A stretch of 64,000 nt of DNA from Candidatus Anstonella stagnisolia (GTDB taxonomy: Archaea > Micrarchaeota > Micrarchaeia > Anstonellales > Anstonellaceae). The notes below the pieces were generated by a model. It worked only from the letters and a program-made list of their open reading frames with translations, was not told the DNA's origin and searched no databases. The translations under genes and the position numbers were made by a program. The DNA is taken from positions 64,671-128,670 of the forward strand of contig CABMCJ010000001.1 in NCBI GenBank assembly GCA_902384585.1, given 5' to 3'. This document shows positions 18,611 to 26,237 of the stretch, piece after piece. Each line of letters opens with the position of its first letter. Within the stretch, counting starts at the first letter, position 1.

Positions 18611-18675
18611 AGACAAACCTCATAGGGGGGCTGGCGCCCCCCTCGCGGTTTTTCCTTGATTTCCCCTTCACCCCC
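18611..18675 (+). repeat. 65-bp hairpin repeat, copy 1
   Basis: This copy starts at the base after the FTR1 stop codon and ends 39 bases before tRNA-Leu(TAG). Its core is a seven-pair stem of six G-C pairs plus one C-G pair with the tetraloop TGGC, followed by TCGCGG and a T-run. Copy 2 at 33688-33752, on the other strand, matches it at 63 of 65 positions, and both differences fall in the tetraloop. The hairpin plus T-run could act as a terminator. Confidence 0.85.
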
Positions 18676-18714
18676 CATCGCTTTTATTTACCTATAAGTC
18701 AAAATCTCATTAAT

Positions 18715-18801
18715 GCAGGGATGGCAGAGTCTGGTCAAATGCGCAGGGCTTAGGACCCTGTGACTTTAGTGTCTGCGCAGGTTCAAATCCTGCTCCCTGC
18801 A
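18715..18801 (+). tRNA. tRNA-Leu(TAG)
   Basis: The acceptor GCAGGGA pairs with TCCCTGC, with discriminator A18801. The anticodon stem CAGGG/CCCTG closes a loop with anticodon TAG. There is a long class II variable arm and a T-loop TTCAAAT. No intron or CCA is encoded. It reads CTA codons. Confidence 0.95.
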
Positions 18802-18827
18802 TTTTTATTAACATAAATGGCGGTAAA

Positions 18828-19553
18828 ATGGGAAGCGCAAACCTTTACTCAAACCTCGCCGCAATTTGCGCCAGATTTTATGATTTGTCAGTGGATGCAA
18901 GGGAAGTGGCGGATTTTGTAGATGCAAAAATATCCGGTTCCAAGCCCAAAAAAATCCTTTTTGTAGGCGGCTTTTTTTCAGTTGCAAGGGAACTCATAGG
19001 AAAAGGATATTCCATAACTGTTGCGGATTATACCGACGAAATGGTGGAAGAGGGGAAAAAGCGCCTGCCTGGCGCAAAGATAGTAAAGGCAGACATCAGG
19101 AACCTGCCTTTTGAAAACGAATTTGATGCGGTGCTTGTAATCGGCAGGGTGTTCACCCACATGTATTCAGACGAGGACGCGGGCAAGGCACTCGGGTCAA
19201 TAAAAAAAAGCCTGAAACCAAAAGGCATCCTGCTTTTTGACAATTATGAAGATACAAAAATTACGAATACGGATTATTTCAACGGAAGGATAACTGTGAA
19301 AGACAGGGGCATTGAAATAACCCGTGATTCCTCTACGGAAATTATTTCCAAAACGCCGTTCATTGTGAACTGGAAGGCAACTTACACCGTAACTGAAAAT
19401 GGCACTGTTCAAAAATTTAGCGACGAGATGGAGCACAGGGCATTTTCAAGGGACGAAATTAAACGCACCCTTGAGAAAAATGGATTCAAACAAATAAGCA
19501 ACGGGAACAACTTCGACAGTACAAGCTTTTATTCAATAGCGAGGATAAGCTGA
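18828..19553 (+). CDS. SAM-dependent methyltransferase, substrate unknown
   Basis: The 241-residue product has the class I methyltransferase fold. Motif I is KKILFVGGFFSVARELIGKG, in which the usual D/E-x-G-x-G is changed to VGGFFS; a motif II-like ITVADYTDEMV acidic strand end, AKIVKADIRNLPF and a motif IV-like FDAVLVIGRVFTHM follow. The C-terminal half (about 150-240) is a beta-rich region seen in small-molecule methyltransferases. The substrate cannot be told. The ATG follows GGTAAA closely, and the gene begins 27 bases after tRNA-Leu. It is followed at once by the coiled-coil gene, so the two may be co-transcribed. Confidence 0.85.
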   Translation: MGSANLYSNLAAICARFYDLSVDAREVADFVDAKISGSKPKKILFVGGFFSVARELIGKGYSITVADYTDEMVEEGKKRLPGAKIVKADIRNLPFENEFDAVLVIGRVFTHMYSDEDAGKALGSIKKSLKPKGILLFDNYEDTKITNTDYFNGRITVKDRGIEITRDSSTEIISKTPFIVNWKATYTVTENGTVQKFSDEMEHRAFSRDEIKRTLEKNGFKQISNGNNFDSTSFYSIARIS

Positions 19554-19558
19554 GACAT

Positions 19559-20551
19559 ATGTTCATCTTCCAACTCTATGCCCAAAAACCTCAGGAGCAG
19601 GAAAATTTCCAGCCAGCGCAATTCCTCCAAAGCGACATGAAAGAAACAGAGCGTCTCTTTGAGAAAAAAGGGTACTCAAATTTCCTGCAAACGCTCACGC
19701 CGGGCGCACGGAATGCGATTTATGCAGCTTCTTTTGCGTGGGGTTTTGAGAATGCGAGCCGCGCTCTTTCCGGTGCAATGGAGCAAAAGGAAGTGCAGGA
19801 TGCGCAGAGCAAAACAGAGAAGAGCACCGCAGTCGTAAAGGGCATGTGCGAAAATGCGCAGGATGGCGGGCAGGTGCAGCAGCAGGCGGTTAATTTCGTG
19901 TGGTCTTATTACAACGAGGATTTGAAGCATGCGCAGGCAACTGCCGCAAAAAGCGAAATAATGGTGGAGCACATTGGCACAAGGCAAAAGGGCGGAGTGC
20001 AGCAGCCTGGCGACTTGCAGTCCCAATCACACCCAGTCCCTCAAATTATCCAAACAGAAACCCAGAAGCAGGCAGAGCAGGTCCTTTCCCAGTGCATAAT
20101 GCAAAACGACCTTTCGCGCTCATTTGAAATCTGCGCAGCAGAGCGCGTGCAAAATGCGCAGCAGGAAAAGCAAAAAGCGCAGCGCATGGAAATAGTGCAA
20201 AATCCCATAATAGGGCAAAAAATAGAAATCTCCGAGGAGAAAAGAACTGCGGTTCTTGCGGAATATGACAAAGCGATAGCTGCAACAGAACAGAAAATAG
20301 GCCAACTCAAGGATTCAGATTCAAAGGATTTGCAAAAACTTGAGGAACTCGTGCAAAAGGAGCCAAAGCTTCCGGAAGGGATTCTCAAGCGCCTCTCCTC
20401 CCTGAAAAAAGAGGACAAAGGGAAGCGCACATACCTCGCAATGCTGAAAAAAGAGCTGCTTGGGCTTCAAAGGGGAAGAAGCACGCTCTCAACTCTCACG
20501 GGCGGCGCGCTTTCGAAAATGCTCTCGCTGAAATCCCTGCTTGGGAAATAG
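19559..20551 (+). CDS. Unknown coiled-coil protein
   Basis: No family is recognised. The 330-residue product is rich in Gln, Lys, Glu and Ala and shows long stretches able to form coiled coils, mainly residues about 75-110, 185-215 and 230-300 (for example EYDKAIAATEQKIGQLKD). It has no clear signal peptide; the N-terminus MFIFQLYAQ is only briefly hydrophobic. A few Cys residues (CENAQ, SQCIMQ, EICAAER) lie in the helical part. It starts six bases after the methyltransferase stop codon and ends 28 bases before the antiporter gene, so the three genes may form one transcription unit. A structural or regulatory role is possible but unsupported. Confidence 0.7.
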   Translation: MFIFQLYAQKPQEQENFQPAQFLQSDMKETERLFEKKGYSNFLQTLTPGARNAIYAASFAWGFENASRALSGAMEQKEVQDAQSKTEKSTAVVKGMCENAQDGGQVQQQAVNFVWSYYNEDLKHAQATAAKSEIMVEHIGTRQKGGVQQPGDLQSQSHPVPQIIQTETQKQAEQVLSQCIMQNDLSRSFEICAAERVQNAQQEKQKAQRMEIVQNPIIGQKIEISEEKRTAVLAEYDKAIAATEQKIGQLKDSDSKDLQKLEELVQKEPKLPEGILKRLSSLKKEDKGKRTYLAMLKKELLGLQRGRSTLSTLTGGALSKMLSLKSLLGK

Positions 20552-20579
20552 TTTTTAACCCTGCCCCAGTATTAATCGC

Positions 20580-22277
20580 GTGGCTCTAGAGATTAACCTG
20601 TTTTACCAAGTGGGGTATTTCCTTATTTTTGCAGTACTGGGCGGGCTGATTTCAATGAGATTCCGCCAGCCGCCTGTAATAGGGCTGCTCATAATGGGCG
20701 CCCTTATCGGGCCAAACATGCTGGGCATTGTGCAATCCCAGGACCTCATAATGCTCTTTTTCCAGCTTGGCGCGGTTTTCCTTCTCTTTGAAATCGGCGT
20801 GGAATTTTCGGTCTCAAGGCTCCTCTCCTCGGGCTTTAAGGCGGTGAGCGTTTCACTCTTGAAAATAACTGCGCTCTTTGCATTCGGCTACCAGATAGGG
20901 GTGCTGCTTTCGCTCGGCTTCTTGCCTTCCCTTTACCTTGGCTTCATATTCTCGATAAGCAGCACTGCAATTCTCACAAAGCTTGCGGAGCAGAAGGGCA
21001 CGGCAGGCAGGGACGAAATGTCTTTTCTCTTCACAATGCTCATTATCGAGGACATTTTTGCAGTGGCCGCACTCACGTTCCTTTCCTCGCTTTCAAAGGA
21101 TGCAGCAATTTCACTTGAGTCCACCCTGGTTTCCCTTCTCTTTGCGCTTTTCGTGCTCGGCTTTTCCTACCACGTGCTGAGCAGGATACTCATGCGCATA
21201 AGCAACATGCTGATAAAATACAAGACTGAGGATACCGCAATATTCCTCGCGCTTGCGCTCTGTGCGATGTTCTCCATATTCGCATACTGGCTTGGGCTTT
21301 CCCCGACAATCGGCGCATTCATTGCAGGCGACCTCATGTCCATGCTGCCCATTTGCAGCAAGCTTGAGCGGCCCATGAAACCCTTTGTGCTTACCTTTAC
21401 AGGCTTATTTTTCCTCTCAGTGGGAATGCTCATAAGCCCCGCAAGCATAGCTGCTAACATCGGGCAGGACGTTGCAATCGTGCTCCTGTTCCTAATCGCA
21501 AGCTTCTCAATTGTTTCCCTGCTCACATATCTCTCGGGCTTTTCTTCCAGCTCAGCAATTTTTGCAGGCTCCTCAATGGTGGTGCTCGGAGAGTTTTCCC
21601 TATTGCTCGCAATGGAGGCATCGCGCACGATAAGCGGCTTTGATTTCATAGGCATGACCTCGCTCGCAGTTCTTGCCACTGCAATTTTCTCCTCGTTTGC
21701 GCTTGAGAGGCAGGGGTCAATCCTCTCAATGCTCCACAGCCGCTCGCCCTCGCGGCTTCGCATGCGCATGCACAAGCTCTCGGCATATTTCGGCGAGGTT
21801 ATTGCGGACTTTGAGCCGCAAGGCAGGTTCTTCACGCTTCTTGTGCAGCACACAAGGAAAATATTGCGATACGTCTTCCACCTCGTTGCATTTGCGGGCG
21901 TTTCCTTTGTTCTCATCTTTTTCTTTGGAAGGCTCCAACTCTTCGGGATGCGCTTGTTCATCCCAATCGCACTCGTTACCCTGCTTGCAATGCTTTACGA
22001 GATTATCCGCATAGTGCTGCAGCTTGCTGCAATCCTTACTGCACTCTCAAAATCAGTAGTGCGCTTTGGCAGCGAGGGGGACAGCTTCGCAACAATACTT
22101 GCGCGCAACTCCATCCTCATGGCAATCTCGCTTGCAATCGCGCTTTTCATCCCTGCAGCGCTTGAGCTCGCGAGCATGCCAAAAATATTCTATCTCCTGA
22201 ACCTGCCCTTCTTTGCATTCGCAGCCCTGCTCCTCTGGGACCTTCTCTCGCACACGCCAAAGCTTCGCAGGAGATAA
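20580..22277 (+). CDS. CPA2-type cation/proton antiporter
   Basis: The 565-residue product carries the sodium/hydrogen exchanger domain of the KefB/NapA group (monovalent cation:proton antiporter-2). About twelve helices fill residues 5-385. Typical segments are RQPPVIGLLIMGALIGP, FLLFEIGVEFSVSRL, FSISSTAILTKLAE, IIEDIFAVAAL (with acidic residues in the membrane, as in the ion site) and SPTIGAFIAGDLMS. A second hydrophobic region with about four more helices (445-555) follows instead of the TrkA-N nucleotide-binding domain of Kef channels, so control by nucleotides is unlikely. The start codon is GTG at 20580, about 25 bases after GTTTTTAAC at the end of the preceding gene. Confidence 0.9.
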   Translation: MALEINLFYQVGYFLIFAVLGGLISMRFRQPPVIGLLIMGALIGPNMLGIVQSQDLIMLFFQLGAVFLLFEIGVEFSVSRLLSSGFKAVSVSLLKITALFAFGYQIGVLLSLGFLPSLYLGFIFSISSTAILTKLAEQKGTAGRDEMSFLFTMLIIEDIFAVAALTFLSSLSKDAAISLESTLVSLLFALFVLGFSYHVLSRILMRISNMLIKYKTEDTAIFLALALCAMFSIFAYWLGLSPTIGAFIAGDLMSMLPICSKLERPMKPFVLTFTGLFFLSVGMLISPASIAANIGQDVAIVLLFLIASFSIVSLLTYLSGFSSSSAIFAGSSMVVLGEFSLLLAMEASRTISGFDFIGMTSLAVLATAIFSSFALERQGSILSMLHSRSPSRLRMRMHKLSAYFGEVIADFEPQGRFFTLLVQHTRKILRYVFHLVAFAGVSFVLIFFFGRLQLFGMRLFIPIALVTLLAMLYEIIRIVLQLAAILTALSKSVVRFGSEGDSFATILARNSILMAISLAIALFIPAALELASMPKIFYLLNLPFFAFAALLLWDLLSHTPKLRRR

Positions 22278-22324
22278 AACTGAATAAAATTAGGGAAAAA
22301 GAAAAACAAAAAGAAGAATCCAGT

Positions 22325-22477
22325 TTACTTCTTCGCGCGAATGTCCTTTCTCTTTGGCCTTAACGCCGTGTATCCGCATTTTCTGCAGTGCTTTGCGTTG
22401 CGCTTGTTGCGCCCCTTGCACTTCTTGCATATGAATATGTTGGATATCAAAGCGTCAGCTTCTGCAAATTTTCCCAA
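22325..22477 (-). CDS. rpl40e: Ribosomal protein L40e
   Basis: This 50-residue zinc-ribbon protein of the large ribosomal subunit has the pairs CKKC and CRKC, followed by GYTALRPKRKD, the conserved L40e ending. Its length is that of archaeal L40e. The start is TTG at 22475-22477, preceded five bases upstream by GGTGA and immediately by an in-frame TGA, so no longer start is possible in this frame. A TATA-like TATTTAATAC on the minus strand lies near 22510-22523. The gene is oriented away from tRNA-Thr. Confidence 0.9.
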   Translation of the reverse strand: MGKFAEADALISNIFICKKCKGRNKRNAKHCRKCGYTALRPKRKDIRAKK

Positions 22478-22599
22478 TCAAATCACCGATAAGCATAATT
22501 GTTCAGGTCTTCTATTTAATACTCAACGTTTAAATTCCTATTTGGCACATAACTCCTTCTGGTGCCCCTGTAGCTCAGAGGTAGAGCGACTGCCTTGTA

Positions 22600-22624
22600 G
22601 CATTAAGCATATAAAATGCAAGCA
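22600..22624 (+). other. tRNA-Thr intron 1 (canonical 37/38 site)
   Basis: A strict BHB motif is present: central helix CTTG (22594-22597) with CAAG (22619-22622), bulges TAG (22598-22600) and CAA (22623-22625), and inner helix CATT/AATG. Cutting within the bulges removes 25 bases after position 37. Confidence 0.92.
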
Positions 22625-22646
22625 AGCAGTAGGTCACGAGTTCAAA

Positions 22647-22688
22647 AGCTTTCGGCTGGCGCCGAAAATTTGCCAGCAAAGCTGTCAA
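22647..22688 (+). other. tRNA-Thr intron 2 inside the T-loop (position 59/60)
   Basis: Forty-two bases separate TTCAAA from the final T of the T-loop. The intron folds on itself through AGCTTT/AAAGCT and GCTGGC/GCCAGC. The central four-pair helix of a strict BHB is only half formed here (two of four pairs), so the motif is relaxed compared with the tRNA-Pro intron at the same position. Confidence 0.85.
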
Positions 22689-22702
22689 TCTCGTCGGGGG
22701 CT

Positions 22703-22716
22703 TTTTTATTTTTTAG
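22703..22716 (+). terminator. T-rich terminator after tRNA-Thr
   Basis: A T-rich tract interrupted by one A follows the mature tRNA end, in keeping with T-run termination by archaeal RNA polymerase. Confidence 0.55.
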
Positions 22717-22746
22717 CCATCAGTGTTCAACAACGGGGTGTTTCCA

Positions 22747-23193
22747 ATGGAAGAAGTAGTGTTCAACGCAAAATACAAGGAATGGATTGCAGTAAAGAAG
22801 CTGCTCATAGACGACTCAACGAAGCCGGAAGAGGTAGCAGGCGTGCTCTCCAGCATACAGGCAACGCTCGTTCGAAAGGCTTACGATTTCTCAGGCATAA
22901 ACAAAACAGTCGTCGAAGAACTTGCCTCCAAGATTACGGCAGGCAAAAGGAAAACCTACCCCAACCTCGCGGAAGTTTTCTCCCAAATGAAGCCTGGGGA
23001 ATTCAAGACCGCATTGCTCGCAGCCTGCCCTGACCCAAAATACCTTCCAATCGCAGAGAGCTATCTTCTCTGCTGCGTGCTTTCAAACCTCGGTTTCTCG
23101 GCGTATTTGAATTCCGAAATACTTATGAGCGTTTTCCCGGAACTTAAAATGCCAAAGCCAAAAGGGAACTTCGGCAAGAAAAAGAAAGCATGA
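22747..23193 (+). CDS. DUF2666-like archaeal protein
   Basis: The 148-residue product has the layout I recall for archaeal DUF2666: an N-terminal FNAKYKEWIAVKKL segment, a region TKPEEVAGVLSSIQ, then GKRKTYPNLAEVFSQMK, and the ending FPELKMPKPKGNFGKKKK. The function of this family is not known. It is predicted to be mainly helical and soluble, with a basic tail. The frame opens at GTG 22723, but the ATG at 22747, preceded by GGGGTG seven bases upstream, is the better start. It lies between tRNA-Thr and the translation genes for EF-1A and S10, suggesting a housekeeping role. Confidence 0.75.
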   Translation: MEEVVFNAKYKEWIAVKKLLIDDSTKPEEVAGVLSSIQATLVRKAYDFSGINKTVVEELASKITAGKRKTYPNLAEVFSQMKPGEFKTALLAACPDPKYLPIAESYLLCCVLSNLGFSAYLNSEILMSVFPELKMPKPKGNFGKKKKA

Positions 23194-23328
23194 AGAAAGC
23201 GCGGGTTTTCCCTCGTTCCGAGAGAAAGCTTTAAAAAACAATTCACCTATATTGAATATGCTGAATGTGCTCGACTTTATGGTTTGGGCTTCAGATAGTT
23301 AATGTAAATTTTGCTTGGAGGTGTCCAC

Positions 23329-24603
23329 ATGGCAAACAAAGAACACATAAACCTGATATTCATCGGTCACGTCGACCACGGCAAATCAACTTCGGTAGGG
23401 CGCATTCTCTACGAGACTGGCGCACTTTCCGAGCAGCAGCTTCGCAAACTGAAAGAGGAGGCTGAAAAGGTAGGGAAGGCAACGTTCGAGTTCGCATTCA
23501 CAATGGACACGCTCAAGGAGGAAAGGGAGCGAGGCGTCACTATCGACCTCTCCCACAAGGAGTTCGAGACGGCAAAATACTACTTCACCATCATTGACGC
23601 ACCAGGGCACAAGGACTTCGTGAAGAACATGATTACGGGCGCCTCACAGGCAGACGCCGCAGTGCTCGTGTGCTCTGCAAAGGAAGGAATTCAGCCGCAG
23701 ACAAAGGAACACGCCTTCCTTGCGAAAGTGCTCGGCGTAAAGCAGATGATAGTTGCAGTAAACAAGATGGACGCGGTCAACTACGACCACCTCAAGTTCG
23801 ACGAGGTAAAGACGCAGATGACAACGCTCCTCAAGAACATCGGCTACAAGGTCGAGGACATCCCATTCGTCCCATACTCGGGATTCGCGGGCACAAACAT
23901 CAAGAACAAGCCAACAGCAGAAATGCCATGGTACTCAGGCCCAACGCTCCTTGAATGCTTTGACAAGTTCACTGTACCTGCAAAGCCCCTTGACAAGCCC
24001 CTTAGGCTTCCAATACAGGACGTCTTCACAATCACCGGTCACGGCACAGTTCCAGTAGGCAGGGTGGAAACCGGCGTCATGAAAATAAATGACTCGGTAA
24101 TTTTCATGCCAAGCGGTGCAAAGGGCGAAGTAAAGAAAATCGAAATGCACCACCAGGAGCTGCAGCAGGCAATCCCGGGCGACAACGTCGGCTTCAACGT
24201 GAAGAACGTTGACAAGAAGGACGTAAAGCGCGGCGAAGTAGTGGGACCAGTGAGCAACCCGCCAAAGGTTGCGGCTGATTTCACGGCGCAAATCGTTGTG
24301 CTTGAGCACCCGACTGCAATTGGCAAGGGCTACACCCCCGTGTTCCACATCCACACGGCACAAATCGCATGCACGATTGTCGAGATACTTGAGAAGAAGG
24401 ACCCGAAGACAGGTCAGACGCAGCAGAAGAACCCGGACTTCATAAAGACCGGCGACGTGGCAATCGTAAAGATAAAGCCGCTCAAGCCTGTTGTGGTTGA
24501 GAAATTCTCAGACTTCCCGCCCCTTGGCAGGTTCGCAATCCGCGACATGGGGCAGACAGTCGCAGCAGGAGTGGTCTTGGACGTAACGCCCAAGACTGCT
24601 TAA
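23329..24603 (+). CDS. tuf: Elongation factor 1A
   Basis: This GTPase delivers aminoacyl-tRNA to the ribosome. It has G1 GHVDHGKST, a switch I region ending RERGVTID, G3 DAPGH, G4 NKMD and the GFAGTNI/CSAKEG segments, then two beta-barrel domains. Its length of 424 residues is normal for archaea. The ATG at 23329 is set by GGAGGTG at 23317-23323, one of the strongest ribosome sites in the window, as expected for an abundant protein. CTTTAAAAAA near 23228-23238 may be the TATA box, giving a long leader of about 70 bases. S10 follows after about 65 bases, the usual archaeal order. Confidence 0.97.
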   Translation: MANKEHINLIFIGHVDHGKSTSVGRILYETGALSEQQLRKLKEEAEKVGKATFEFAFTMDTLKEERERGVTIDLSHKEFETAKYYFTIIDAPGHKDFVKNMITGASQADAAVLVCSAKEGIQPQTKEHAFLAKVLGVKQMIVAVNKMDAVNYDHLKFDEVKTQMTTLLKNIGYKVEDIPFVPYSGFAGTNIKNKPTAEMPWYSGPTLLECFDKFTVPAKPLDKPLRLPIQDVFTITGHGTVPVGRVETGVMKINDSVIFMPSGAKGEVKKIEMHHQELQQAIPGDNVGFNVKNVDKKDVKRGEVVGPVSNPPKVAADFTAQIVVLEHPTAIGKGYTPVFHIHTAQIACTIVEILEKKDPKTGQTQQKNPDFIKTGDVAIVKIKPLKPVVVEKFSDFPPLGRFAIRDMGQTVAAGVVLDVTPKTA

Positions 24604-24618
24604 GTTTTTTTGTTTATG
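24604..24618 (+). terminator. T-run after EF-1A
   Basis: AAGTTTTTTTGTTT follows the stop codon directly. It could end or attenuate transcription between EF-1A and S10; some readthrough is likely because S10 normally shares the transcript. Confidence 0.35.
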
Positions 24619-24670
24619 AAAAATATTGGGCGTTTTCCAGATTTTTGGAAACCGCCCGCATGGTGAAATG

Positions 24671-24976
24671 ATGGGAAAAGCACGAATAAAACTGATAGGA
24701 AAAGACTGCCACGAACTTGACGAAGTGTGCAAGCAAATCGTTGAAATCGCAAAGACAACCGGCGTTGAAATAAAGGGGCCGATTCCCCTTCCAACGCGCC
24801 GCCTGAAAGTTGCCACAAGGCGAACGCCCTGCGGCGACGGCTCTGACACGTATGAGCATTGGGAAATGCGCATACACAAAAGGCTGATAGACGTTGCGGG
24901 CGACGAGCGCACACTGCGCCAGATAATGCGCGTGAGGGTTCCGGACAACGTGCAGGTAAAGATTTCGCTGGAATAA
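24671..24976 (+). CDS. rpsJ: Ribosomal protein S10
   Basis: This 101-residue protein of the small subunit has the archaeal/eukaryotic S10 (uS10) features: ARIKLIGKD at the N-terminus, the loop GPIPLPTRRLKV and the pair YEHWEMRIHKRLID, then RVPDNVQVKISLE. Two successive ATG codons (24668 and 24671) are possible starts. GGTGA at 24662-24666 is only one base from the first and four from the second, so I prefer the second. It lies downstream of EF-1A as in other archaea. Confidence 0.95.
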   Translation: MGKARIKLIGKDCHELDEVCKQIVEIAKTTGVEIKGPIPLPTRRLKVATRRTPCGDGSDTYEHWEMRIHKRLIDVAGDERTLRQIMRVRVPDNVQVKISLE

Positions 24977-25041
24977 ATTCTGCTTTTTCCCTTTCTGCTT
25001 TTTATTTTATTTTCCTTAGCGCGAGCGTTTTTTCCGCAAAA

Positions 25042-25404
25042 CTAGCCAAGCAGCATTTTCAAGAATTCGCGCAGTCGCCCCTTTATTTTCATTGCCTTTG
25101 CGCGCTGGAGCACTTCTTTCCCCTTCGCCGTAACAGCATAAACCTTGCGCACCCTGCCACTTATCTCTCTTTTCTTTACCTCTATGTACTTCTCCTTCTC
25201 AAGCCTTGAAAGTATCATGTAAACCGTGGAGTATTTCAAGGGCGGAGCAAGCTCCCACTTCTGCATTTCCTCGTGCAGCGAGTACCCGTGCGCTGGCTCC
25301 TTGGAAATCCTCCATATGAAATAAAGCTCAAGGAAGCGCACCCCAATCTTGCAGGATGCGCCTTTGGCAATGCCATAATGCCCTTTCAGGCTGTTTTTGT
25401 CCAT
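25042..25404 (-). CDS. PadR-family transcriptional regulator
   Basis: The 120-residue product has a winged helix: FIWRISKEPAHGYSLHEEM, PLKYSTVYMILSRLEKEKYI (recognition helix) and a wing VKKREISGRVRKVYAVTAKGKEVL. This is the PadR layout. Such proteins typically repress efflux or stress genes and bind small lipophilic molecules. The frame is open much further upstream, across the start of the divergent ABC gene, but the ATG at 25404 lies about 20-25 bases after TTTATAAGC, giving a leaderless start. It lies next to and divergent from an ABC export operon that it probably controls. Confidence 0.88.
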   Translation of the reverse strand: MDKNSLKGHYGIAKGASCKIGVRFLELYFIWRISKEPAHGYSLHEEMQKWELAPPLKYSTVYMILSRLEKEKYIEVKKREISGRVRKVYAVTAKGKEVLQRAKAMKIKGRLREFLKMLLG

Positions 25405-25492
25405 GCAATATTCTCTTCGCAAATGCTTATAAACATATTCCATTAAATGTATTATTACATAAAATAGACTATAACGCGCCCGAGTGGTTTCC

Positions 25493-26236
25493 ATGGCAGA
25501 GGAATACGCAATAGAGTGCACCAGCCTTACGCGCCGCTTCGGCACTTTCACCGCAGTTAACAGCCTATCGCTGAAGGTGAAAAAGGGCGAGCTTTTCGGC
25601 TTCCTTGGCCCCAACGGCGCGGGAAAGACAACCACCATAAACATGCTCACAACCCTGCTTTCCCCAAGCGGGGGTTCTGCGCGCGTCGCCTCTTTCGACC
25701 TAGTCCAACAGGCGGCGCTCGTGCGCGCAAGGATAGGCGTCGTGCCCCAGCAGTTCGCGCTCTTCGAAGAGCTCACCCCAATGGAAAACCTCTGGTACAT
25801 AGGCGAACTCTACGGGATGCAAAGCTCAGAAGTGAAAAAGCGCACAGAGGAGCTCCTGAAAATAGTCACGCTTTACGACAAGAAGGACATACAGGCAGGC
25901 ACTTTCTCAGGGGGCATGAAGCAAAGGCTTTCGGTTGCAGCAAGCTTAGTGCACTCGCCACAGATACTTTTCATGGACGAGCCCACAACCGGGCTTGACC
26001 CGCAAAGCCGCATTGCGCTGCGCGAGCTCACAAGCAGCCTGAACAAGACGGGCATGACAGTGATATACACGACGCACGACATGGACGAGGCGGACAAGCT
26101 CTGCCAGCGCATCGCAATTATGGACCATGGGAAGCTCATCGCGCTTGGCACCCCAAAGGAACTCAAGTCCGCAAACGGGCACTCCTCGCTCGAAGAAGTT
26201 TTCATAAGCCTCACGAAAAAACAGCTAAGGGATTAG
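25493..26236 (+). CDS. ABC exporter ATP-binding protein
   Basis: The 247-residue ATPase has Walker A (GPNGAGKTTT), a Q-loop (VVPQQFALFEELT), the signature FSGGMKQRL, Walker B (ILFMDEPTTGLD) and the switch histidine (IYTTHDMDEADKL). It belongs to the DrrA/NodI/CcmA-like group that drives ABC-2 permeases for drugs, lipids or polysaccharides. The ATG at 25493 is preferred over GTG 25484. The next gene begins two bases after its stop, so the two products almost certainly form one transporter. Confidence 0.94.
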   Translation: MAEEYAIECTSLTRRFGTFTAVNSLSLKVKKGELFGFLGPNGAGKTTTINMLTTLLSPSGGSARVASFDLVQQAALVRARIGVVPQQFALFEELTPMENLWYIGELYGMQSSEVKKRTEELLKIVTLYDKKDIQAGTFSGGMKQRLSVAASLVHSPQILFMDEPTTGLDPQSRIALRELTSSLNKTGMTVIYTTHDMDEADKLCQRIAIMDHGKLIALGTPKELKSANGHSSLEEVFISLTKKQLRD

Positions 26237-26237
26237 A

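Larger units (their letters stand above)
22564..22702 (+). tRNA. tRNA-Thr(TGT) with two introns
   Basis: The acceptor GCCCCTG (22564-22570) pairs with CGGGGGC (22695-22701); the discriminator is T22702. The D-arm GCTC/GAGC is perfect. The anticodon stem ACTGC (22589-22593) pairs with GCAGT (22626-22630) only after removal of 25 bases, and the T-stem ACGAG (22636-22640) pairs with CTCGT (22690-22694) only after removal of 42 bases. The spliced tRNA has anticodon TGT, a normal T-loop TTCAAAT and 72 bases. No CCA is encoded. A T-run follows directly. Confidence 0.94.

Noticed and set aside
25405-25800. Long N-terminal extension of the PadR regulator
   Set aside because: The open frame runs through the start of the divergent ABC ATPase gene and its promoter. 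The PadR domain starts normally at 25404 after a TATA box.
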